NCBI GenBank assembly: GCA_963790505.1
Contig: CAWBOT010000002.1
Location: forward strand, 62,001-126,000
Direction of reading: 5' to 3'
Origin: Acidisarcina sp963790505
GTDB taxonomy: Bacteria > Acidobacteriota > Terriglobia > Terriglobales > Acidobacteriaceae
Length of the DNA: 64,000 nucleotides
Part shown: in pieces, positions 9,180-18,094 of the stretch
How positions within the stretch are numbered: the first letter of the stretch is position 1
Layout: each line of letters starts with the position of its first letter
Position numbers and translations under genes: made by a program
The notes under the pieces: generated by a model
What the model was told of the DNA's origin: nothing
What the model saw: only the letters and a program-made list of their open reading frames with translations
Databases searched by the model: none

Positions 9180-10001
9180 ATGCTGCGACTTGAATCAGAG
9201 AACGGCTGGTGGCTCACGACTCATCCCGATCATGCGAAGCTCGCGGCGGCTTTTGCGCAGCATTGGGGCAACAATCTCTTTGCGCGCCCCGAGCCGCGTG
9301 GGCACGTGCTGCACGCTATCGCCGTTCACGACGATGGCTGGATAGCGCGCGATGCGACTCCGCAGATTACGGGGCAGGGCAAGCCGAGCGCGTTTTCGTC
9401 AGAGCTGGTGGGGAAGTATTCGGCGTTTGAGGAGATCGATCTGGCGGACTACCTGGCGGTGCGTGAGCGGGCGGTGCAGCTGGTAGCGGCGAGCGATCCC
9501 TATGCGGCGCTGCTGGTTTCGATGCACACCTATAACCTGCTAAGTGAGCGAGCCGACCGCTCGACAATTGCGCGGGAGCAATTGCCGCTGCTCGACGAGT
9601 TTCTGGCGGGGCAGCGATTGCTGCAGGAGCGGCTATATGCGGAAGTTCAAAGAGACGAAGGACTGAGCGCAAAGGAGAAGCATTGGGACCGGCTCGACGA
9701 TCATTTCCGACTGTTACAAGCTTGCGACAGTCTTTCGCTGCTGGCCTGTGTGGATTATCAAAAGCCGGCGACGCTGCTGCGCCCATTACGCCTCGCTGAT
9801 GATTGCCATGAGCCGGTTGCCGTACAGCCTGAGGGAGGGCGGACATTCAGGCTGCATCCTTATCCACTCGACATCTCGCCGCTGACGGTGGAGTTTCAGG
9901 CGCGACAGGTCGAGGGCAAGGTGTTTGAGAGTGCGGCAGAGTTGCAGGAGAGATACGCGGCCGCAGAGGTGACCATGCTTGCGGTGACGATCACGGCGTA
10001 G
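9180..10001 (+). CDS. DUF3891 family protein
   Basis: This 273-residue protein matches the pattern of DUF3891: an N-terminal WWLTTHPDHAKLAAAFA, then HAIAVHDDGWIARD, then VSMHTYNLLSER. The recurring His and Asp residues (TTHPDH, HDDGW, SMHTYNL) suggest an HD-like metal-binding site, but the family has no established function that I can name. It ends the plus-strand operon, 17 bp after the permease, with an AGAGGA ribosome-site-like stretch upstream of ATG 9180. Its place after a transporter and several hydrolases suggests a metabolic enzyme for the same substrate. This is inference. Confidence 0.82.
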   Translation: MLRLESENGWWLTTHPDHAKLAAAFAQHWGNNLFARPEPRGHVLHAIAVHDDGWIARDATPQITGQGKPSAFSSELVGKYSAFEEIDLADYLAVRERAVQLVAASDPYAALLVSMHTYNLLSERADRSTIAREQLPLLDEFLAGQRLLQERLYAEVQRDEGLSAKEKHWDRLDDHFRLLQACDSLSLLACVDYQKPATLLRPLRLADDCHEPVAVQPEGGRTFRLHPYPLDISPLTVEFQARQVEGKVFESAAELQERYAAAEVTMLAVTITA

Positions 10002-10028
10002 CTTGCCGTCGTAGTTTCTCGCAAAGAA

Positions 10029-10059
10029 AAGAGCGGGCAGCGATTGGCTGACCGCTCTT
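10029..10059 (-). terminator. Rho-independent terminator after the TonB receptor gene
   Basis: A 13-bp stem (AAGAGCGGGCAGC pairing with GCTGACCGCTCTT, one G-T wobble) closes a 5-base loop. On the minus strand the stem is followed by a T-rich run (TTTTCTTT), so it should end the receptor transcript. The plus-strand side has only a weak T-run, so termination of the DUF3891 operon from the same hairpin is less certain. Confidence 0.75.
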
Positions 10060-10076
10060 CATACTTTAGGGCAAGG

Positions 10077-13000
10077 TTAGAAAGTCAGACGAAGCGACAT
10101 TTGAATCTGGCGGGGTGCGCCGATAGCGTGGGTGGTGATGCCCAAGCCGCCGGGGCAGTTATAGAAGCTGGTGTTGGTCTGATTTCCGTGGATGTCGCAT
10201 CCGGTGGGGAGAGCGGGCAGCAGACCCCCTTCGGTCGTAGGGAACTGGTTGTAGTACTGGTTTTGGGAGACGTTGTCTTTGGGGATATCGAAGCTGGTGG
10301 TGTTAGTGATGTTAAAGACGTCGAAGGTGTAGCGGAGAGAAAAGCGCTCGGTGATCTGTGTGTTCTTGACGAGCGACATGTCGGCGCGCTTCTGATAAGG
10401 CTGGCGGAAGATGTTGCGCTGGCCGGTGGTGAAGTTCGTTTCGTACAAATCGGGAACGCTGCCGTTGGATCCATCCGGGATGGCGCCGTTAAGATCGCCG
10501 GGGTGGAGTAGCGGGATGGTGAAGCAGTTGGCCTTGAGAGCGGGCATTCCGCCACCATTGGTAAAAGCGCCGGAAGCCCCGGTCTTGGCGGTCTTGGCGG
10601 TGCAGCCGTTACCGAGCGGGACGATCGGGTTAGTGATGCCGTTGTAGGTGCTGTAGAAAATGCTGCCGACCGAGCCGGTGTAATCGATGATGCTATAGGG
10701 CTGTCCGCTCTGTATGACAGTCAGATTCTGCAGCGACCAGCCGTTGGCTAGCTTGCCCTCAATGGTGGAAGTGGAGAACGGAGTTGGGATGTTGTATACG
10801 AAGCTGAAGTTGATGGCGTGGGTGCGGTCAAAGTCGGAGGACCCGTAGGCTTCCTGTAGATTGAGCGGGTTGTTGCCGTTGTAGAAGAGGCCCATCGCGC
10901 TTTGTTCGTCGGTGGCGTGGGAGTAAGTGTAGGAAAAGCCGAACTGAAGACCGTGGCTGAGGCGCTTTTCCACATGGACTTGCAAGGCGTTGTATGCGGC
11001 GATGCCGGCTGCTTTATAGTCGATCGATTCTGACGCGTATCCGAGATAGGGAACGCGAAGATCGACGTTGCCGCCTTCTGGGGATTGCAGATAGTTCGTG
11101 CCGTCGGGGAGGGCTTGAGGGTCGTAGCAGATGTAGTCAGGGGGCTGGCAATTGGTGGTATCGACGATGGTATAGCCGTAAGTGTAGTTCTGGTTATATT
11201 GCGGGGATCCTGGAAGCGGCACGCTAGGGCTGCTCGGCGAGGCGACCCGGGGCTGGTTGAAAGGAACCGGGATGATCTGATGGCGGCTGACGGTGCCGAC
11301 ATAGCCGATATCGATGGCAACGTCGTTGCGCGGCTGCCACTGTATATCGAGGGTGTAGTTGATTGAGTAGGGAAGCTTATTCTTGCGGTCGTAGATGCCT
11401 TCAGAGAAGGGCTGAACGTTCGGATTGGTCGCCAGGCTATTGATGCTAGGCAGATATTGATTAATGTCCGAGGCTTTCCCGGTCGGCGGAGGGCCGAGCG
11501 TGGTGCCCCAGGGATTGTTCAGATTGGCGACGGCTGGGTCGCAGGTTGACGGATAGCCCGACCCGGGACAGACCTGCGAGCTCACGAAGGGCGGAGCCTG
11601 ATTGACGCCGAAGGGGCCGCCGGTCACGGTGCCGATGGCGTAGCCAGGCGAGAAGTAGGAGAAGAGTTCGCCACGATCGAAGTACATACCGGTGCCGCCG
11701 CGGACGACGACTTTGGAATTGAACATCTCAGGTTCGAAGGCGAAGCCGAGACGAGGCGCGATACCCCACTGGCGGCCAGTCAGGGTAGTCTTGCTCACGC
11801 CGGGCGTCGCTTCGACATTGTTCCCGGCGATCAGGAAGCCGTTGTTTACGGGCGCGGAGTCGGCGGTGTCCGGCCCCACATATAGCTCCGGGGCAAAGTT
11901 ATAGAGGCGGCCATATTTTTCGCTGAGTCCACCATTCCAGTCGTAGCGTAGACCGGCGGTCAGGCTTAGGTTGGAACGGATCTGGTACTTGTCCTGCACA
12001 TACATCCCAACCTGGTTGGAGCGGTAGTAGCGGTCGGCGTCGCCCTGCAGGAAGGTGGTGGTGAAGAAGGAGTAGTCGGGCGTCACAATGCCCTGAGCGA
12101 ATGTGCCAAAGCTGGGTGTCGAGACGGTCCCGCTGCCGGTGCGCTTGTCGCGGACATTCAACTGTGTGTACGCATAGCTGCCGCCAAACTGCACGGTGTG
12201 CTTACCCAGCGACCAGACGGCGTTGCCCGAGGGCATCCAGCGATTTTGAAACATGCCGGTTAGGCTGCTTTGCGCGTTGGCGTTTCCGCCAAGATTGAGC
12301 GACGGAGGAGAGTTGCCCGATGGATTGGATGAGCCTAGCGTATCGACGATGCTGACGCCGGGAAAGTAGGTCGAGCCAAATTCGTTGATGCCGGCCTGCT
12401 GGGGCGAGATGATCTGGGTGTTATCGCTCCAGAGTTTTTCACGGATGAAACCAAAGGTCTCCTGAGTGCTGAGGTTGGGTTTGATGAGGTAGGTGTTGTT
12501 GATCGACGCGACTTGACTGCCGGCATCGAGGTGTTGGGTGAACCCAGGGATGTTCGAGAAGGCATAAGGGGCGGTCGTTGGATTGTGCTGATAGTAGTAC
12601 TTGAGAGCCAGGGTGTCTTTCTGGCTGGCGTTCCAGTCGACGTTGGCGATCGCCTGGTCTGCGATCAGGTACGCGGTGCCGGGAATAAAGGCATTGTCCG
12701 AAGTGGCGTAGCTTGGCGTGGTCCCGTTCGCGGACGGAATGAGGTAGGCGCTGCCGGTGGCCGCCTGCTCTCCCGGTAGCGCAGGGGCATTGAGCAAGTA
12801 GTACGCCACGGAGTTCACATCCCCGGCCTTCATCGGCGTCTGTCCGCTGGGGCCGAGAAATTCGTCATTGGCTACATTCGCGATGCCCTGAGTAGAACGG
12901 CCGTACTGACCGGTGTCGGCGAGCAACGTGGGCACGCTGAAGCGTGAGGAGCCGATCTCCTGGTCGGAGTCATGCAGGTGCTGGTAGGCGAGGTAGGCGA

Positions 13001-14036
13001 AGAGCTTGTCTTTAATGATGGGGCCGCCGAAGGTGCCCCCGGCAGTGTAGCGATGAAGCTGCGGGACCTTGTCGTTATTGGGGATGCTAGGATCCTGGTT
13101 ATAGAAAAAGGGCGCGGCGTTGATCCAGTTGGTACCGCGATGGATGTAAGCGCTACCGTGATACTGGTTGGTCCCGGAGGCGGTGCTCATGTCGATGTGG
13201 GCGCCGTTGGTCGATCCCTGCTGGGCATCGTACATCGAGGTATTGACGCGCACCTCGGAGAGGGTTTCCGGAGCGGGGCTTGGGATCGCGTTGCCGATGG
13301 AGAGGTAAATCGACGAGCTGCTCTGAATCACACCGCCGGCGCCGTTGTTGCCGTTGCCGGTGCTGTTGATAATGCGGGCGGAGGCTACCTGACTAGTACT
13401 CTTGCCGTTGAAGAGGTTGCTGGCGTCGACGCCGTTCACGAGCAAGGTGTTGCTGGTGTCGCGCTGGCCATTGGCCCAGATGGGCGGGTTGCCGAGGCCG
13501 CTGTTGACGCCGGTCCCCCCGCTTAGTTCGGCGTTGACGCCGGCCGAGAGTGTAGCGAGTGCGAGCGGGCTTCCATTCGCGAGAGGGACCGCCTCTATCT
13601 GTGCTTTATCGAGAACATAGCCGTTGGTCGTGTCGGTCGCATTCATGAGCGGAGTTGCGTCCACCTCGACCGATGTGTTCACTGAGCCGACTTTCAAATT
13701 CGCATTGAGGGTCGCGGTGCGGTCGGCCTGGACGGCGATGTTGGGGAACTTCTGGCTGTCGAAGCCATCGTGTGTGACGGTCACGGTGTAGGTGCCGATG
13801 GGGAGATTTACGAAGGCATACGAGCCTTCAGCATTCGACTTTGCCGTACGAGTGAGTTGGGTGGAATCCTGGACCACGGTGACGCTGGCGTCGGGCACAG
13901 TTCCGCCAGAGGCGTCGGTTACGGTGCCGTCGATGCCGCCAAGAGTCTGCTGAGCAAGAATTGGGGAAAAACAGGCAATGCCGAAAACCAACACTGCAAC
14001 TACCTGGAGATATACAGTCTTTGATTTTGAAAACAT
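10077..14036 (-). CDS. Oar-like TonB-dependent receptor with N-terminal carboxypeptidase-regulatory domain
   Basis: The 1319-residue protein starts at ATG 14036. The SD-like GGAGG lies about 11 bases upstream, and the signal peptide MFSKSKTVYLQVVAVLVFG follows directly. Residues after the signal (GGIDGTVTDASGGTVPDA) form a CarboxypepD_reg domain. A plug-like segment follows, then a long beta-barrel region rich in YxYQ- and RxG-type strands. It ends in RLTF with a terminal Phe, as outer-membrane barrels do. Such Oar-like receptors are abundant in acidobacteria and import or bind large or scarce nutrients. Between the DUF3891 operon and the HpxZ trio it could be the outer-membrane entry point for the same compound, though many such receptors are unlinked to their neighbours. 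Confidence 0.92.
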   Translation of the reverse strand: MFSKSKTVYLQVVAVLVFGIACFSPILAQQTLGGIDGTVTDASGGTVPDASVTVVQDSTQLTRTAKSNAEGSYAFVNLPIGTYTVTVTHDGFDSQKFPNIAVQADRTATLNANLKVGSVNTSVEVDATPLMNATDTTNGYVLDKAQIEAVPLANGSPLALATLSAGVNAELSGGTGVNSGLGNPPIWANGQRDTSNTLLVNGVDASNLFNGKSTSQVASARIINSTGNGNNGAGGVIQSSSSIYLSIGNAIPSPAPETLSEVRVNTSMYDAQQGSTNGAHIDMSTASGTNQYHGSAYIHRGTNWINAAPFFYNQDPSIPNNDKVPQLHRYTAGGTFGGPIIKDKLFAYLAYQHLHDSDQEIGSSRFSVPTLLADTGQYGRSTQGIANVANDEFLGPSGQTPMKAGDVNSVAYYLLNAPALPGEQAATGSAYLIPSANGTTPSYATSDNAFIPGTAYLIADQAIANVDWNASQKDTLALKYYYQHNPTTAPYAFSNIPGFTQHLDAGSQVASINNTYLIKPNLSTQETFGFIREKLWSDNTQIISPQQAGINEFGSTYFPGVSIVDTLGSSNPSGNSPPSLNLGGNANAQSSLTGMFQNRWMPSGNAVWSLGKHTVQFGGSYAYTQLNVRDKRTGSGTVSTPSFGTFAQGIVTPDYSFFTTTFLQGDADRYYRSNQVGMYVQDKYQIRSNLSLTAGLRYDWNGGLSEKYGRLYNFAPELYVGPDTADSAPVNNGFLIAGNNVEATPGVSKTTLTGRQWGIAPRLGFAFEPEMFNSKVVVRGGTGMYFDRGELFSYFSPGYAIGTVTGGPFGVNQAPPFVSSQVCPGSGYPSTCDPAVANLNNPWGTTLGPPPTGKASDINQYLPSINSLATNPNVQPFSEGIYDRKNKLPYSINYTLDIQWQPRNDVAIDIGYVGTVSRHQIIPVPFNQPRVASPSSPSVPLPGSPQYNQNYTYGYTIVDTTNCQPPDYICYDPQALPDGTNYLQSPEGGNVDLRVPYLGYASESIDYKAAGIAAYNALQVHVEKRLSHGLQFGFSYTYSHATDEQSAMGLFYNGNNPLNLQEAYGSSDFDRTHAINFSFVYNIPTPFSTSTIEGKLANGWSLQNLTVIQSGQPYSIIDYTGSVGSIFYSTYNGITNPIVPLGNGCTAKTAKTGASGAFTNGGGMPALKANCFTIPLLHPGDLNGAIPDGSNGSVPDLYETNFTTGQRNIFRQPYQKRADMSLVKNTQITERFSLRYTFDVFNITNTTSFDIPKDNVSQNQYYNQFPTTEGGLLPALPTGCDIHGNQTNTSFYNCPGGLGITTHAIGAPRQIQMSLRLTF

Positions 14037-14353
14037 GAATCCGGGGCCTCCGTTGCGTGAGAGAAGCTGGGGACACTGTTCGGTCAGTTGCCTGGCCGTC
14101 ATAAAAAAAGGCACTTCAGTGAAGCGGCGAGAAACGCTTTTGCAGGTTTCGTGGCCTCGATATCGGCCAAATCTCTGGGATTGGGTTGAGCATAACGTAA
14201 GTTCTGTCAACGCCATAGGAATTTCTTTACGCGCCATTCATCGAGCGGGAGCGATCGGGTAAGCGTCCCGAAATCAATGGGCCATGTGCCAAATAAATTA
14301 TTTTTATGCAGCAATCTAAAGGGAGCGAGTCTGCACTCGGCGAGCGGCGACCG
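14037..14353 (-). other. Upstream region of the receptor gene, no protein-coding gene seen
   Basis: The 317 bp between the receptor start and the HpxZ stop contain an AT-rich patch (CATAAAAATAATTTATTT, near 14293-14310) unlike the GC-rich surroundings, which could hold the receptor promoter. No clear -35/-10 pair, operator palindrome or RNA element was identified. A 67-codon upstream extension of the receptor frame is present but lacks a signal peptide and is not believed. Confidence 0.4.
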
Positions 14354-14737
14354 TCATTCGGCGAGGAATGAAACGTGCGCAGCGACGACACGCCAGCCCT
14401 CCACAAGACGAACCCAGGTCTGGCTCTGGCGGCCGCGGAGGACCTGATCGCCTTTGCGACGCTCGAACTCGAGGTGCACGCAGCCGAAGTCCTTGCCGAA
14501 GGTGCTGATATCGAGGCGGATGATGTGCCGCGCAAGATTGGCGGGCGAGCGGGCAGCGCGAAAGGCCTCGATCTCGTCGATGCCATGCAGATTTTCTGCG
14601 GCGCCGAAGCGGACGACGTGAGGCGATGCCCAGAAGAGGCGCTGCATCGTGGGAATGTCGTTAGTGGTGAGCGCGGTCTCGTATTGCGGATAAATGGCTG
14701 CGAGTTCGGCGACGGTTTCAGGATCGTTGATGAGCAT
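14354..14737 (-). CDS. hpxZ: HpxZ-like protein (DUF3225, oxalurate/purine catabolism)
   Basis: ATG at 14737 gives 127 residues (MLINDPETVAELAAIYPQ...). The sequence pattern (LFWASPHVVRFGAAENLHG, then QTWVRLVEGWRVVAAHVSF) matches the NTF2-like DUF3225/HpxZ group. hpxZ lies in the oxalurate branch of purine breakdown in enterobacteria. Its exact reaction is not established. Here it follows the formamidase by 2 bp and RidA just before, so it is the last gene of a three-gene operon. Its presence is the strongest hint that the flanking genes act on a purine- or hydantoin-derived compound. Confidence 0.8.
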   Translation of the reverse strand: MLINDPETVAELAAIYPQYETALTTNDIPTMQRLFWASPHVVRFGAAENLHGIDEIEAFRAARSPANLARHIIRLDISTFGKDFGCVHLEFERRKGDQVLRGRQSQTWVRLVEGWRVVAAHVSFLAE

Positions 14738-14739
14738 GG

Positions 14740-15670
14740 CTAGAAGAGCTTCGCTCCGGGCAGCACGGATTTTGGGATTGCGGCGCTGACCGTGATCATG
14801 GGTTCGTTGACGACCTGGCTGAGGCGGAGGTTCATGGCAACGCTGCAGAGCAGATAGGCGTGCATTTCTGACAGTCCGGCGTGCGCAGCAAGCAGATCGA
14901 TCATGCGACCGGTGGCGGCGCGGGCGGCGGAGAGGGCGTCGGTGGCGGATTCGACGACGATCCACGACGGCGGAGAAGTTTCCGGTGCAATGGTCTCTAG
15001 CAATGGTCCCAGGATCGCGCGGTGCTTGTGGAGATGGAAGCGAAGGGTAGCGTCGGCAGGGCATTCGATGCCGTTGATGCAGACTTCGCCATCGCCCTGT
15101 GCGGCATGGGCATCGCCGGCAGAGAAGAGCGCACCATCGTTGAGGACGGGAAGATAGAGGGTAGCGCCCGCGCTGAGCTGGCGGACATCGATATTACCGC
15201 CAAAGATGCCGGGAGGGCGGGTGCGGAATTCGCCGGGTTCGCCGGGAGCGACGCCCATGACGCCGCAGAAGGGACGGAGCGGAACGATTGCCGGCTGAAG
15301 CGAGGGGGTGACGTTCGCCATCGAGTTCCCAATGGAAGAGATAGGGTTCGGTGAAGCGCTCTTTGAGAAAGCCGAGGCCGGAGATGACGCTCGACCATCC
15401 CCAACCTCTATGGGCGACTTCGAGGACCTCGATGGCAAGGGCGTCGCCGGGTTGCGCGCCGTGGATGGCGATGGGGCCGGTGAGCGAGTGGATCTTGCCG
15501 CGGTCGATGGCGAGGAACTCTTCGACGGTCGAGCCGGGGCGGACCTGCGCGCCGCTTGAGTCGACGCATTCCAGATGGACGACGTCGCCGGAGTCAATGA
15601 TGAGGCGCGGCGGGAGAGCGTTGTTCCAGCGGGAGTGGGTAGGCTCTGCGGAGAGGTGATATTCGGCCAT
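14740..15670 (-). pseudogene. Acetamidase/formamidase family protein, one frameshift near 15317
   Basis: The N-terminal part reads from ATG 15670 (MAEYHLSAEPTHSRWNNALP, then DSGDVVHLECVDSSG) and fits the FmdA_AmdA family. It runs to LFHWELDGER near 15320. The rest (VPLRPFCGVMGVAPGEPGEF, SAGDAHAAQGDGEV) continues in the next frame to 14740 and contains the family's conserved metal-binding His. If one base is removed near 15317 the product is about 309 residues, normal for the family. These enzymes release formate or acetate plus ammonia from small amides. It lies between RidA (7 bp) and HpxZ (2 bp). The broken frame is probably a sequence error, although real decay is possible. Confidence 0.8.
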
Positions 15671-15677
15671 AGGAAGT

Positions 15678-16130
15678 TTAGAGTGCTACCAGCATTTGCA
15701 GTTCGACAAGGGCGTTGACGGGCAGGCCGCTGACGCCGATGGCGGCACGGACGTGGCGGCCGGCGTCGCCAAAGACGGCGACGAGCAGATCGGAGGCGCC
15801 GTTGATGACTTTGGGAGAATCGGGGAAGCCGGGCATGGAGTTTACATAGCCGTTTACGCTCACGATTCCGGAAACAAGATCGAGGGAGCCGAGTTCGCGG
15901 CGAAGGACGGCGAGCTGAGTGAGGGCGCAGGCGCGAGCTGCGTGATAGCCCTCGTCGATAGAGCGGTTGAGGCCGACGGTGCCTTGAATGACGGCCCCTG
16001 CTTCGGCGGAGACGACTCCGGCAAGATACAGCAGGACGCCGACGCGCCGTGCGGAGAGATAGTTGCCGCCGGGCGCGGGAAGCTCGGGAAGAACCAGCCC
16101 CAGCTCCAATAGTCTTGCTTCCGCTTCCAT
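15678..16130 (-). CDS. RidA family protein (YjgF/YER057c-like)
   Basis: ATG at 16130 gives 150 residues. The 15 codons upstream add no conserved sequence. The core (GNYLSARRVGVLLYLAGVVS, VSVNGYVNSMPGFPDSP, AAIGVSGLPVNALVELQM) follows the longer RidA subfamily, with the conserved Arg in VRAAIGV and acidic end-residues. RidA proteins hydrolyse reactive enamine/imine intermediates, and relatives in catabolic operons act on ring-opened amides such as aminoacrylate. It begins the minus-strand trio with formamidase and HpxZ, which suggests handling of an unstable nitrogenous intermediate. Confidence 0.88.
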   Translation of the reverse strand: MEAEARLLELGLVLPELPAPGGNYLSARRVGVLLYLAGVVSAEAGAVIQGTVGLNRSIDEGYHAARACALTQLAVLRRELGSLDLVSGIVSVNGYVNSMPGFPDSPKVINGASDLLVAVFGDAGRHVRAAIGVSGLPVNALVELQMLVAL

Positions 16131-16196
16131 TGGGTTGACTTTAGCACGGGCCGAACAGATTTGCGGAGGCGGCAAGGTTTCAGGTTAGGATGGGCC

Positions 16197-17090
16197 ATGA
16201 ACCGAATTGCGACCGCCATGGTTGCTGTCTGCTTTCTGTTCTTTCTGCCACACGCCAGTTCAGGAGACAATGTCGTGAAACCGACATTGCATCTGGCGCG
16301 GCAAGCTGAGACCGACCTGGAGGTTGGCGGAGATCTGGCGGGAGTTCCGTCGGGCGACACGCGGTTCATCGCATACAAGGACCTGCTGGCGCTGCCACAG
16401 GTGAGTTACACGGTCTCTGACGACACTAACTTTGCGGGAAAGACGGCGATCAGCGGAGTTGCGCTCGCCGAGCTGGGAAAATTACTGAGCGCCGGTGGTG
16501 GTGAAGAGTTGGTAGTAGCTATCTGTTATGACGGCTACCGGGCGAATTATCCTTCTGCGTACCTGGCGGCGCATCGTCCATTATTGGTACTGAAGATCAA
16601 CGGCAAGACAGAGGCCAACTGGCCGATGTCGGAGTATGGCGGGTCATTAGGGCCGTACCTGATCTCGCATCCTGCGTTTACGCCGTCGTTCAAGGTGCTG
16701 TCGCATACCGATGAGGCGCAGATTCCTTTTGGGGTGACGCGGATCGAGTTTCGCCCCGAACAGACGGTGCTGGGTTTGATCGCGCCGCGCGCGCGCTATA
16801 CGTCGGATTCGCCGGTGATGCAGGGCTACCGGATCGCGCAGCAGAATTGCTTCCGCTGCCACAACATGGGCGCGGAGGGCGGACAGATGGCAGGACGGAG
16901 CTGGCAGGTGCTGGGAATGTGGGCGGCGACGGAGCCCAAGTATTTTGCGCGCTATGTGAAGAACCCGAAGTCCATCGACTCGAAGAACAGGATGCCGGGA
17001 TTTCCCAACTACGACGCGGCGACGATCGAGGCGCTGCGGCAGTACTTTGCGACGTTCGCGGCGACGGGGAAGACGGGAGGAAGCCGATGA
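16197..17090 (+). CDS. Periplasmic c-type cytochrome with N-terminal molybdopterin-oxidoreductase-like domain
   Basis: ATG 16197 begins a 297-residue protein with a clear signal peptide (MNRIATAMVAVCFLFFLPHA). Residues about 40-190 (YKDLLALPQVSYTVSDD, VVAICYDGYRANYPSAYLA, WPMSEYGGSLGPYLI) resemble the substrate-side fold of molybdopterin-binding oxidoreductases. A C-terminal monoheme domain has the CFRCH site and a distal Met in NRMPGFPNYD. It likely works in periplasmic electron transfer. The partner is unknown. The next gene overlaps by 4 bp and encodes a DUF2165 membrane protein, so the two probably act together. Confidence 0.8.
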   Translation: MNRIATAMVAVCFLFFLPHASSGDNVVKPTLHLARQAETDLEVGGDLAGVPSGDTRFIAYKDLLALPQVSYTVSDDTNFAGKTAISGVALAELGKLLSAGGGEELVVAICYDGYRANYPSAYLAAHRPLLVLKINGKTEANWPMSEYGGSLGPYLISHPAFTPSFKVLSHTDEAQIPFGVTRIEFRPEQTVLGLIAPRARYTSDSPVMQGYRIAQQNCFRCHNMGAEGGQMAGRSWQVLGMWAATEPKYFARYVKNPKSIDSKNRMPGFPNYDAATIEALRQYFATFAATGKTGGSR

Positions 17091-17584
17091 CGATACGCAT
17101 CGCGAAGACGGCGCTGCTGTTTGCGGTTGCGCTCTTCTACACGCTGGTGGTCTTCAATAACATCACTGACTACAACTCCAACTATCTTTTCGTGTCGCAT
17201 GTGCTGGCGATGGATACTACGTTTCCTGGGAATCTAGCCATGTGGCGGGCGGTGCATTCCGTTTTTATCTACAAGGCTTTTTATGCCTCGATCATCTGCT
17301 GGGAGGCGGTGACGGGTGCGCTCCTTTGGATCGGCGGCGGGATGCTGGTGAGGAAGCTGCGCGCGCCGGCGATCGAGTTCAACCTGGCGAAGCGGGTGGG
17401 GGTCGCGGCGTTCACGCTGAGCCTGCTGATGTGGTTCATTGCGTTTCTGACGGTCGGTGCGGAGTGGTTTCTGATGTGGCAGTCGAAGAGCTGGAATGGT
17501 CAGGAGGCGGCCTTCCGGATGTTCACCGTGGTGGGGATTCTGCTTATTTTTCTGGTCATGCCGGATGTTGAAGAGCAGGGGTGA
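17087..17584 (+). CDS. DUF2165 small integral membrane protein
   Basis: The ATG at 17087 overlaps the cytochrome stop (ATGA). The 165-residue protein has about four hydrophobic segments, starting with TALLFAVALFYTLVVFNNITD, and the family-typical MWRAVHSVFIYKAFYASIICWEA. DUF2165 has no known activity. Coupling to a periplasmic cytochrome suggests a membrane anchor or redox partner, which is inference. Confidence 0.85.
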   Translation: MTIRIAKTALLFAVALFYTLVVFNNITDYNSNYLFVSHVLAMDTTFPGNLAMWRAVHSVFIYKAFYASIICWEAVTGALLWIGGGMLVRKLRAPAIEFNLAKRVGVAAFTLSLLMWFIAFLTVGAEWFLMWQSKSWNGQEAAFRMFTVVGILLIFLVMPDVEEQG

Positions 17585-18094
17585 GGTTTCGCGGCATTGG
17601 GGTACCCCCACCCTCTTTAACCCTCGCAGAATGTGGCGTTTCCAACGTTTGTCCGCAAACTATTCATACTACAGAGGTTGCGGCTAAGTGATTCAGGCTA
17701 TTGGGTTTATGAGCGGAGAAATGCGCCGGCCTTTGATTTTTCTGATCCCTATATTCAGAATACCAAGTTGACCTCATTCACTATGCCAACTTTTGAAATT
17801 TTTTATCACATTTAGAATGTGCGAGTTAGCTGAAATAGGCTGAGTTTGGGGGCTTGACAAGCATTTCTATCCGCTGCGGTCACGAGCTTGAAGTTCTTTT
17901 CGACGGAGTTCCCTAAGACCGTCTTACGAGGTTTGGAGCGTCAGGTGTACGAGACGCTGACTATTCGTCCAGGTGGCATCGCGCCGTCGGTAGTTGAGCC
18001 GCGATGAATCAACTATCTATCGTCTGAAATTGGCAAGAGCGCGGAGGTGCCGTGCAACAAGATTGCGTGAAGAGCCTTTGAGGACATGGCTCGA
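17585..18094. other. 510-bp intergenic region with no gene seen
   Basis: It lies between two converging genes (DUF2165 and the kinase). It starts with a palindromic GGGGTACCCCC and a short GC-rich stretch near 17600, then drops to AT-rich sequence around 17740-17820. Only short spurious open frames occur, and there is no clear terminator stem with a T-run, tRNA or repeat of another part of the window. Confidence 0.5.

Noticed and set aside
14037..14237. Receptor gene starting 67 codons further upstream
   Set aside because: The extension carries no signal peptide, whereas ATG 14036 has a GGAGG site and a clear signal sequence.
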